From: an uncultured Alphaproteobacteria bacterium
Lineage (GTDB): Bacteria; Pseudomonadota; Alphaproteobacteria; HIMB59; GCA-002718135
Reading direction: 5' to 3'
Assembly (NCBI GenBank): GCA_902607435.1
Contig: CACLJX010000003.1
Location: 1 to 64,000, forward strand
DNA: 64,000 nucleotides
Shown here: one piece after another, positions 53,703-60,842 of the stretch
Position numbering within the stretch: position 1 is the stretch's first letter
Layout: each line of letters begins with the position of its first letter
Made by a program: the position numbers and the translations under genes
Notes under the pieces: model-generated
What the model was told of the DNA's origin: nothing
The model's input: only the letters and a program-made list of their open reading frames with translations
The model's database searches: none

Positions 53703-53720
53703 TTGCTACCTATGTGCTAC
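53703..53720. repeat. Putative integrase arm-type direct repeat (TTGCTAC-CTAT-GTGCTAC)
   Basis: Begins 61 nt right of the att core end at 53642. Confidence 0.6.
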
Positions 53721-53887
53721 CAAATACATTTTTGCTAAAAAATCGTTAGAAAAATAATCAATTAATTGAACCAAATTAATAAAATGAAAAAAACTCTTGT
53801 TACTCGTTGGGTTGGTTGTTTTCTTAAAGCCAAGTTGCTAGAAAATAAAAAATGATTTAGAATAAGTAAAGATTGGAGTAATTAATT

Positions 53888-53983
53888 ATGGCAAAAGGAT
53901 TAAATAAAAAAAAAGAAGTTAAAAAGCCTAAAAAAAGCATTAAGGAAAAAAAAGCCGCCAAAAGAGAAAAAAAGAAAAAATAA
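53888..53983 (+). CDS. Very small lysine-rich protein, 31 aa
   Basis: Translated by eye: MAKGLNKKKEVKKPKKSIKEKKAAKREKKKK; SD-like TTGGAG upstream. Confidence 0.55.
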   Translation: MAKGLNKKKEVKKPKKSIKEKKAAKREKKKK

Positions 53984-53997
53984 TTTGGAGAAAATAA

Positions 53998-54252
53998 ATG
54001 GCTGAACTACCACCAATCAAGAAACCTTCAAAACAATCTTCAAATGGACTAAATTACTTTTTTGCCCCAACAAAAGGAAAAAAATCTCGGTTAAAATGGA
54101 TTTTAGAAAACCCCACAAATTGTGCGGCTACTTTTGGAGGACTAGGTTTTTTATTTGGTGTAACAATCGAGGGTGGTGGATTAATATCTTCTTTAATATG
54201 GAGTGGAATAATGGGTGTATTAATTTATTTTATATTTCGTATTTTAAGGTAG
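53998..54252 (+). CDS. Small predicted membrane protein, 84 aa
   Basis: SD TTTGGAG upstream; C-terminal hydrophobic hairpin. Confidence 0.65.
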   Translation: MAELPPIKKPSKQSSNGLNYFFAPTKGKKSRLKWILENPTNCAATFGGLGFLFGVTIEGGGLISSLIWSGIMGVLIYFIFRILR

Positions 54253-54285
54253 TCGCTCCTTGAACATTAACTAAATCTAAAGGGT

Positions 54286-54312
54286 ACACGCTTTCCAAGC
54301 GTGCTGATTAAA
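54286..54312 (-). repeat. Core-only tRNA-Ser att site 3
   Basis: Exact 27-nt ACACGCTTTCCAAGCGTGCTGATTAAA without the T-arm/acceptor half. Confidence 0.9.
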
Positions 54313-54373
54313 AACAAAGTCTAGGATTTGTAAGGAAAATTAAACGTAAAAAATTAAATATCTGGTGTGTAAA

Positions 54374-54391
54374 TGCGTCGTATGTACGTCG
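54374..54391. repeat. Putative integrase arm-type direct repeat (TGCGTCG-TATG-TACGTCG)
   Basis: Begins 62 nt right of the core end at 54312. Confidence 0.65.
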
Positions 54392-54398
54392 AGAATTT

Positions 54399-54974
54399 TT
54401 ATAATTTTTTCCAATCAACATGAAACATAGCTTCATTACGTCGAAGCATCGGTAGAGTAAAAGGTGCATTGTATGTTGCCTTAATAGCAGGACCTATAAT
54501 TTCTATTTTATCTTCTATTAGATTCTCTTTCAGAATTTTCTTATGTTTATTAAAGTTCTTATCGGTTAATCTACCTGAGTATTTGATAACAGCATAGTAA
54601 CCTTCTTCTATAGTTATGAGCTCAACTCTAGAATCGGTAGGAACAGGGGCTGTTTTTTTTGTAAATTTTGAAGGAAGATAAAACTGCATTACCATTTCTG
54701 AACTTTCCTCAGATTGTGTAACTGGTGTAGTCATTGTTATTTTTTCTGAATCTATGTTTGCTCCAGAAATATAATTGAAGAGATTCCGAAAACTGCTATT
54801 TTGATTGGTATAAGTTGCTTGAACAGCTAATCGGTCAACGTAATGACGAATTTCATAAACATCAGTTTGATGAACAATATTAAAAGATGATTCCTCGTAT
54901 GCCATTGCGTGTGAATATATAAATAGGAGTGTTAAAAAAATATTCAACCTAAAAAGTAAAACTAATTTAATCAA
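54399..54974 (-). CDS. SOUL-family haem-binding-like secreted protein
   Basis: Signal peptide; YEIRHYVDRLAVQATY, KITMTTPVTQ, YYAVIKYSGR, RRNEAMFHVDW. Confidence 0.88.
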   Translation of the reverse strand: MIKLVLLFRLNIFLTLLFIYSHAMAYEESSFNIVHQTDVYEIRHYVDRLAVQATYTNQNSSFRNLFNYISGANIDSEKITMTTPVTQSEESSEMVMQFYLPSKFTKKTAPVPTDSRVELITIEEGYYAVIKYSGRLTDKNFNKHKKILKENLIEDKIEIIGPAIKATYNAPFTLPMLRRNEAMFHVDWKKL

Positions 54975-54983
54975 AATTAGTGG

Positions 54984-55052
54984 CGGAGAGAGAGGGATTC
55001 GAACCCTCGAAAGTATTGCTACCTTACACGCTTTCCAAGCGTGCTGATTAAA
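54984..55052 (-). repeat. tRNA-Ser(GGA) 3'-half fragment / att site 4
   Basis: 69 nt with a single mismatch to the intact tRNA, then diverges. Confidence 0.95.
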
Positions 55053-55113
55053 TACAAAGTGGGGGCTTTCTAAGAAAAATTAATAGTTAAATTTAAAAAA
55101 CTTTGATGGAAAT

Positions 55114-55131
55114 GTTGCCGTATGGTTGTCG
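55114..55131. repeat. Putative integrase arm-type direct repeat (GTTGCCG-TATG-GTTGTCG)
   Basis: Begins 62 nt right of the core end at 55052. Confidence 0.7.
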
Positions 55132-55167
55132 AGAAATTTACAATAAATCATGAAGAGCATTGAGAAG

Positions 55168-56475
55168 TTATTGAAATTTTTTAATTCCCTTATCAATTAA
55201 CAATTTCATTTTTTCCTTACGCCCTTTAATAGTTTGAATTTCATCATCATCTTCTTTAGCCCATTTGACTAATTCTTTATTTACCCATTTAATGACTTTT
55301 GTTGCTTTATCTTCAGAAAGAGAATTTTTACGTATAATTTTTTTAGAAATTCTATCGGTTAAAGTTTTTATATATCTCTCTTCTTTACTTTCTTCAGATA
55401 TAGAAAGTGTTTTATTTTCAATAGTTGCAACTTTATCTTCAATTACATCTGGTTTATTTTTACCACCTTCGTCTAAGGCATCGCATGCATAACCAAGTCT
55501 TTCTAATTCAAGTTCTTTACAAGATTTTTTTCTCCACACTTCATCCCAATATATTACAATTGGTTTTTCAAATTCTGCATCAGTAACTAATTTTCCTCTT
55601 TCATTGTCATTATACATACCGTAAGTGAAAGTTGCTTTGTATCTAGATCCATGCTCTTTTGAATCGTGCATTGTTTTACCTTGATGGTTAACTACTTGTT
55701 TGCCATTAATCCAAAGTTTAAAGTGTCCGTTATCTTTTTGACCCCATTTAACGTTTATAATAAAGTCAATCCATTGACCTCTATATGAATAAAATTCTTT
55801 TAGTGACATCAAGTTATATTTCCAATATTGTTTTTCACACCAATGATGCGTGTGATTTTCCCCAGTAGCTTCGTTCATAGATTCCAAAGAATTACTTGAT
55901 CCAAAACAAGCATCATATCTTTTCTCTACACCGCCTGATACAGAATTCCATAATTGAAATCCATCTTGATCGGAATTGTTAAATAACTTAAATTCCCACT
56001 GTGATGGCATTGGTCCTTGATTAGAGTGAAATTGTCCTAAGCCTGTCTTCCTATGAATTAATACATAATCTTCCGGTGGATATATAGACCAAGTAATCCA
56101 ATACTCCGAATTAGGTTTCATGTAGAAACTATCATTAACCGGTGTTTCTATTCTAGCAGTTGATGCTCCATCTCCTCTATCACAATCGCCTACCTCTGTT
56201 GTGCAAGCTAAACCTCTTAATTCATACCTCTGTGATGTATCTCCCCACCTAACTGGGAAACCGTCTTTAGCTTCAACTACATCATACACATATAAAAACT
56301 CTCCCTTTTTAATGCGTTTCTTTAAGTGTTTATTTGCCTTGAACTTCCAACCTTGAATGGTTGTATCCTTTTTTTTTATTCCAATATTCTTTTTAAGTAA
56401 ATCGTGTTTCTCTTTTGCAATCCCAACATTGCACCACAATAAACCCAAAACCAAGATCCCTAGGAATGTCTTCAT
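55168..56475 (-). CDS. Secreted polysaccharide lyase, heparin lyase I-like
   Basis: Signal peptide MKTFLGILVLGLLWCNVGIA; RYELRG, WSIYPPEDY, GQFHSNQG, WIDFIINVKWGQKDNGHFKLWINGKQVV, TFTYGMYND. Confidence 0.75.
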   Translation of the reverse strand: MKTFLGILVLGLLWCNVGIAKEKHDLLKKNIGIKKKDTTIQGWKFKANKHLKKRIKKGEFLYVYDVVEAKDGFPVRWGDTSQRYELRGLACTTEVGDCDRGDGASTARIETPVNDSFYMKPNSEYWITWSIYPPEDYVLIHRKTGLGQFHSNQGPMPSQWEFKLFNNSDQDGFQLWNSVSGGVEKRYDACFGSSNSLESMNEATGENHTHHWCEKQYWKYNLMSLKEFYSYRGQWIDFIINVKWGQKDNGHFKLWINGKQVVNHQGKTMHDSKEHGSRYKATFTYGMYNDNERGKLVTDAEFEKPIVIYWDEVWRKKSCKELELERLGYACDALDEGGKNKPDVIEDKVATIENKTLSISEESKEERYIKTLTDRISKKIIRKNSLSEDKATKVIKWVNKELVKWAKEDDDEIQTIKGRKEKMKLLIDKGIKKFQ

Positions 56476-56530
56476 TGATATAAATATATCACAAGCTGGG
56501 AAAAAATTTATCTAAATTTTCTTTTAGTAT

Positions 56531-56548
56531 GTTGTCGTATGGTTGCCG
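56531..56548. repeat. Putative integrase arm-type direct repeat (GTTGTCG-TATG-GTTGCCG)
   Basis: 48 nt left of the intact tRNA 3' end; same motif as 55114-55131. Confidence 0.7.
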
Positions 56549-56596
56549 AACAACTTATTTGAAAATTAATCGTTAAAGAAAATACTAGGTTTTTGG

Positions 56597-56683
56597 CGGA
56601 GAGAGAGGGATTCGAACCCTCGAAAGTATTGCTACTTTACACGCTTTCCAAGCGTGCTGATTAAACCGCTCTCACATCTCTCC
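56597..56683 (-). tRNA. tRNA-Ser (anticodon GGA)
   Basis: GGAGAGATGTGAGAGCGGTTTAATCAGCACGCTTGGAAAGCGTGTAAAGTAGCAATACTTTCGAGGGTTCGAATCCCTCTCTCTCCG; 7-bp acceptor stem, long variable arm, GGA anticodon. Confidence 0.96.
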
Positions 56684-56804
56684 GTTTGAAGTTGCAAGAG
56701 CTAAATGGAGGATAAAACCAAGTTAATCACTAATATTTTTACTACCTTGTTCACTCTAATTCTTGATTCATATTAACACATTCTAGTATTCAATGGGAAA
56801 TTAA

Positions 56805-56832
56805 GTGACGCCAAGTGACGCAAAAGTGACAC
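56805..56832. repeat. GTGACGC direct repeats (two exact plus GTGACAC)
   Basis: GTGACGC at 56805-56811 and 56815-56821, GTGACAC at 56826-56832. Confidence 0.85.
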
Positions 56833-56888
56833 AACCAAACCAACAAGTAAGAAGAGTTTTTTCATCATAATTATCCTAAGTAATATTG

Positions 56889-57608
56889 TTACCAATTATA
56901 TTTATCCTTGCAATCTCGAACACTTATAAAATTTCCATCTTGATCATACACTTGCATTCTTTTGCAAGAATGATTGAACAATTCATCTCTAGATAATTTT
57001 CTTTGATTTGAATATCCATCCCAATATTGTTTAATTTCTTTATATTTACTTGCTAAAACTTCATCGCTAGCCATTTCCCATTGAGTAAAATATTGTTCGG
57101 CTAAAGTTGCTCTTTGTTGAATATTTTTATTTAACTCTCCCCATGTCAGCATGCCATTATAAACATTAATAAAATCCATGATTGTTTGTGACCAAATAAT
57201 TTGTGATTGAAGCAATAAGCTTTTTAATGAATTATTATTAATTTTATTGGGATCAATCCTAGTAATGCACACTTCAATCTCTTCGACAAAAGCAACGATC
57301 ATATCTTTTTCACTATTATTGGCACGCCCATTATCTGAAAGGTGTTGGTAGGATATTAATTGCGGAACAGGGGATTTTTTATTTAAATGATCATACTTAC
57401 TTTGTTTCTCAACATATTGAATACAGCCAGCGAATTCTTTAAGGATTGCATAGTCTTCAGGAGATCCTTTTACTTTTTGTTTAGCACCTTGTTTTTCAGC
57501 ATTTTCATTTAATTGTTTTAGAGCACCCGATAAAAATGAAGCCCAATCCGCGTGAACTTGAAAAGAAAAAAATAAGAATATGATTAATAAAATTGTTTTC
57601 ATCAACAC
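56889..57608 (-). CDS. Secreted protein of unknown function, 239 aa
   Basis: Signal peptide MLMKTILLIIFLFFSFQVHA; no family recognised. Confidence 0.7.
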   Translation of the reverse strand: MLMKTILLIIFLFFSFQVHADWASFLSGALKQLNENAEKQGAKQKVKGSPEDYAILKEFAGCIQYVEKQSKYDHLNKKSPVPQLISYQHLSDNGRANNSEKDMIVAFVEEIEVCITRIDPNKINNNSLKSLLLQSQIIWSQTIMDFINVYNGMLTWGELNKNIQQRATLAEQYFTQWEMASDEVLASKYKEIKQYWDGYSNQRKLSRDELFNHSCKRMQVYDQDGNFISVRDCKDKYNW

Positions 57609-58900
57609 CCCGTGAATATTGGAAAGCGTGTTTTAGTTGTGCTTCCACACGCATTTAAATTTTTTGGAATATCTGCGATTAATATTGGATCTTTATTAAA
57701 ATCTGAGTCTACACTAGAAGTGGCTTGCGAAGAGTTCGAGGAATATTTACTTTTACAAGCTTCCTTTATAGCAATCGCAGCTTCATCACTTGAAATATTT
57801 TTCATATTCTCAAGAATACAATCATTGTATCCGTCAGTATTAATTGTATTTGTTGTTTGTTTAGTTTGAGTTTGTTTTTTTGTTTGGGTTTTAGTTTGAG
57901 TTTTTGTTTCAGTTTTTTTTGTATTTTGTTTTGTAGTACTTGCAACTTGAGTTGATATTTCGTTCTCGTTATAAAATAAATTAGAAAAATTTTTATATGT
58001 TTGCAGTGCAACTAAACAATAATTGTCTCCTAAACCTATTTTATTTCTATTAAGAGTAGTAAAAATTTTTGAGTTATCAATTTTTTGTAGAATACGAAAA
58101 TATCTAGATGAAAATTTATCTCCAAGCCTTCCAAATCTAGAACAGGAACAGTAGAAATTTTTTTCACTTTTAGCTTCCGAGTATAAAGTTTTGGAACTTT
58201 CGCAAGGATTAAAATCAGGAAGATCAGACCTTGCATAAAATACCGCAGCATTTTCAGTATTTTTAGTTTTTATATATCCATTCCAAGGTCCGTCTCCTTT
58301 AAAACCAAGATATTTATCTGAACTTACTTGTTGAAGCATAAAAGAAAGTTGAGGTTGGTATGAACCATCACCTTTTAATCCCGCTGATTGTCCTATAATA
58401 ATTGCATTAAATAGGAATTCATCACTATTTTTGCATTTTCTTATAGAAATAGTGTTTCCAAATCTTAAGCATTTATTTTGCTTAGTTTGTATTTTGAAAT
58501 AAGAATTGGACCTATGAAGGAATAATTCTTCATTTTCAAATCTAAACAAGTATAAATTTTTTTTATATTCTCCTCCACCCCATTGGCCAGTGTAAAAATC
58601 TTCAGACAATTCATCATAGATTTTTACTTCAGCAAACAAATTAGTTTCAACTTTCTGTGTTTGATCATTCGTACTAGCAATATTTTTAAAATTCAAAAAA
58701 TCTTCCCTTGTAACTTCCTTGTCTGAAAATGGACAAATTTTTTCTTTGTTATAATATTCTACTGTCAAACCTCGTGGTGGCGGAATACCAGGAGTTTCAT
58801 AAATATTACCAGTAGAAGTTTTACAATAAAGTTTTTTTTCATACGCTTGTATTGAAAAAGAAAAAAACAAAACAAGGATTGTAATTAAAATTTTCATCAA
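57602..58900 (-). CDS. Secreted Cys-containing protein of unknown function with KTQTK-rich linker, 432 aa
   Basis: Signal peptide MMKILITILVLFFSFSIQA; linker TKKTETKTQTKTQTKKQTQTKQTT; C-terminal YNDCILENMKNISSDEAAIAIKEACKSKY. Confidence 0.7.
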   Translation of the reverse strand: MMKILITILVLFFSFSIQAYEKKLYCKTSTGNIYETPGIPPPRGLTVEYYNKEKICPFSDKEVTREDFLNFKNIASTNDQTQKVETNLFAEVKIYDELSEDFYTGQWGGGEYKKNLYLFRFENEELFLHRSNSYFKIQTKQNKCLRFGNTISIRKCKNSDEFLFNAIIIGQSAGLKGDGSYQPQLSFMLQQVSSDKYLGFKGDGPWNGYIKTKNTENAAVFYARSDLPDFNPCESSKTLYSEAKSEKNFYCSCSRFGRLGDKFSSRYFRILQKIDNSKIFTTLNRNKIGLGDNYCLVALQTYKNFSNLFYNENEISTQVASTTKQNTKKTETKTQTKTQTKKQTQTKQTTNTINTDGYNDCILENMKNISSDEAAIAIKEACKSKYSSNSSQATSSVDSDFNKDPILIADIPKNLNACGSTTKTRFPIFTGC

Positions 58901-59000
58901 TTCATCCTACCACGATTACGATACGGGATTAAGGGGGAAAATAACTAGAGAAAGAATAGGTTTTTAGTTGCTCAAAAGAACAACCAAAGCAAAATTAAAA

Positions 59001-59321
59001 TTAGCCCCGTCCAAATTGAGAGAGGTATAAATTACCTATGGGAAAGCGTTTGAGATAGTTAACCTCGTATTCAAATCGCCTTACGTTCTTGGACTTGCTT
59101 TTTGTCTTATCGAAGAAGATATCCAAGAGTTCGCCCAACTTAATTTGATTTAATCTTTCTGCTTTCTTTAACGTTAAGTAAGACCCGGTCTCTATCTGAG
59201 CTTCGATCTGATAAGCCCATTTGCTTGCATCACTCTTCTTCCAAAAGGATTTTGCAATGCTAATATTTTTCTTACGAACGCGAGCTTGCCACTTCTTACC
59301 GTGCTTAGTTAAATAAGCCAT
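59001..59321 (-). pseudogene. Truncated phage-type tyrosine integrase (N-terminal arm-binding/SAM-like region only)
   Basis: MAYLTKHGKKWQARVRKKNISIAKSFWKKSDASKWAYQIEAQIETGSYL...; stops at 106 aa, no catalytic RHRY domain. Confidence 0.8.
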
Positions 59322-59335
59322 TTATACCTTTCCGA

Positions 59336-59353
59336 GTGACGCATATGTGACGC
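59336..59353. repeat. GTGACGC-ATAT-GTGACGC direct repeat
   Basis: Two exact copies just upstream of the integrase remnant; same motif as 56805-56832. Confidence 0.85.
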
Positions 59354-59430
59354 AAGTATGTTACATGCGTTTCTCTTTGGTAATATTTGTTGGTTATCCT
59401 AGATTAATTCCTCTTGAGTCACGCTACACG

Positions 59431-59475
59431 ACACGCTTTCCAAGCGTGCTGATTAAACCGCTCTCACATCTCTCC
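59431..59475 (-). repeat. tRNA-Ser(GGA) 5'-half fragment / att site 6
   Basis: acacgctttccaagcgtgctgattaaaccgctctcacatctctcc, identical to the intact tRNA 5' half; 3' half absent. Confidence 0.95.
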
Positions 59476-59596
59476 GGCTTATTTTTCCTATGATTTATCA
59501 CAAAAAAAATCAATAATATAAATTATATTATCACATTAATGACATACCCTATATTAACTGCTATCATTGATTTATTAACAAAGGAGAAATATTTTT

Positions 59597-59701
59597 ATGC
59601 AAAATATGCACCGTATTTTTTTCTACATATTGATTATTTTACTTCCCTTCATTTTACAAGGTTGCCAAGGATGGTTGGCACCTAATGTTGGTGCTTTCTA
59701 A
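59597..59701 (+). CDS. Tiny predicted lipoprotein, 34 aa (not in ORF track)
   Basis: MQNMHRIFFYILIILLPFILQGCQGWLAPNVGAF; LQGC lipobox; SD AAGGAG upstream. Confidence 0.65.
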   Translation: MQNMHRIFFYILIILLPFILQGCQGWLAPNVGAF

Positions 59702-59768
59702 TTAATTTTATTGAATAATAAAAATAGTTATTATTTGTGTAGGGAGTTGGATTACTGTGATCAAAATA

Positions 59769-60842
59769 TTAAATGAGATTTTTATTTTGATAAATACAGC
59801 AGTGCTCTGCTGGGATATTTAATAAAACAACATCATGTGGTATAGTAGTTTCCCTCTCAACTTTAGCTTTAATTATAAGATTGTTTTTATTAACAGTAAT
59901 TAATTTATAATTACCGAAATCTTCAACAATTTCAATTTTAGCCTCTATTGTATTCTCGCTTTTATTATTAACCAATTTAATAAATTCAGATCGAATGCCT
60001 ATTTTTAACTGGCCTGATTTCACATTAGATAAATTAGTGCTTGTTTTTAGTTGTATATTGCCAATAGAAACATCAAAATCAGATAAAACCGCACAATCAT
60101 AAATATTCATTGCAGGAGAACCAATAAAATATCCAACAAATGTTGTTTGAGGTCGTTCAAATAGTTCTTTTGGGTTTCCTACTTGAACTATATTGCCTGA
60201 ATCCATTACAATAATCTTTTTAGCAAATGTCATCGCTTCGTTTTGATCATGAGTTACATAAATAAGAGTTGTATTGTATTTTTCATTTATTTCTTTTAAT
60301 TTTCTTCTTAATCTAAATTTTAGATCTGGATCAATTACCGTTAAAGGTTCATCCATTAATATTGCTGCAACATCTTCTCTAACTAACCCTCGACCAAGAG
60401 AAATTAATTGTTTTTGATCAGCAGTTAAATCCTTTGCTGCTTTATCTAAAAATAAATTTAAATTTAAAATTTCTGCAACTTCAATAACTTTAGATTTAAT
60501 TATATTTTCATCAAAATTTCTACATTTAAGAGGAAAAGCTAAATTAGAATAAACGGACATGGTATTATAAATTACTGGAAATTGAAAAACTTGAGCTATG
60601 TTTCTTTTTTCAGTTTTTACAGAAGTAATGTCAGTTCCATCAAAGAGAACAGATCCTTTAGAAGGAGAAACTAAACCTGACATGATGTTTAACATAGTAG
60701 TTTTGCCACATCCTGATGGTCCTAAAATTGCATAACAGCCCCCATCTTCCCACGTTAAAGAAAATGGATTAAGGGCATACGTAGGGTTTTCTGATTTATA
60801 ATCATAAGAATGCGCAATATTTTTTAATTCAATCTCAGCCAT
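59769..60842 (-). CDS. glpT: Glycerol/sugar-type ABC transporter ATPase (GlpT-like)
   Basis: LGPSGCGKTTMLNIMSG, VTHDQNEAM, degenerate signature LTADQKQLISLGRG; adjacent paralogue. Confidence 0.8.
   Translation of the reverse strand: MAEIELKNIAHSYDYKSENPTYALNPFSLTWEDGGCYAILGPSGCGKTTMLNIMSGLVSPSKGSVLFDGTDITSVKTEKRNIAQVFQFPVIYNTMSVYSNLAFPLKCRNFDENIIKSKVIEVAEILNLNLFLDKAAKDLTADQKQLISLGRGLVREDVAAILMDEPLTVIDPDLKFRLRRKLKEINEKYNTTLIYVTHDQNEAMTFAKKIIVMDSGNIVQVGNPKELFERPQTTFVGYFIGSPAMNIYDCAVLSDFDVSIGNIQLKTSTNLSNVKSGQLKIGIRSEFIKLVNNKSENTIEAKIEIVEDFGNYKLITVNKNNLIIKAKVERETTIPHDVVLLNIPAEHCCIYQNKNLI

Larger units (their letters stand above)
55026..56638. mobile_element. Single-gene tRNA-Ser-targeted cassette carrying a polysaccharide lyase
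   Basis: Bounded by att cores at 55026-55052 and 56639-56665; GTTGYCG-TATG-GTTGYCG repeats inside both ends; no integrase. Confidence 0.75.
56639..59430. mobile_element. 2.8 kb tRNA-Ser-associated element with truncated integrase and two secreted proteins
   Basis: att cores at 56639 and 59431; GTGACGC repeats near both ends; integrase N-terminus at 59001-59321. Confidence 0.75.

Noticed and set aside
57802-58011. Lysine/glutamine-rich 69-aa ORF in another frame
   Set aside because: Alternative frame of the KTQTK linker region of the 57602-58900 CDS.
53161-59450. CACGCTTTCCAAGCGTG inverted repeats read as terminators
   Set aside because: They are the tRNA-Ser anticodon arm, continuous with flanking tRNA sequence in five of six copies and always within the shared att core.
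53120-59475. Six complete tRNA-Ser genes
   Set aside because: Only 56597-56683 has both acceptor strands; the rest lack the 5' or 3' half.
53120-59475. Classic integron
   Set aside because: No attC-type sites or IntI-type integrase; the repeated sites are clearly tRNA-Ser derived.
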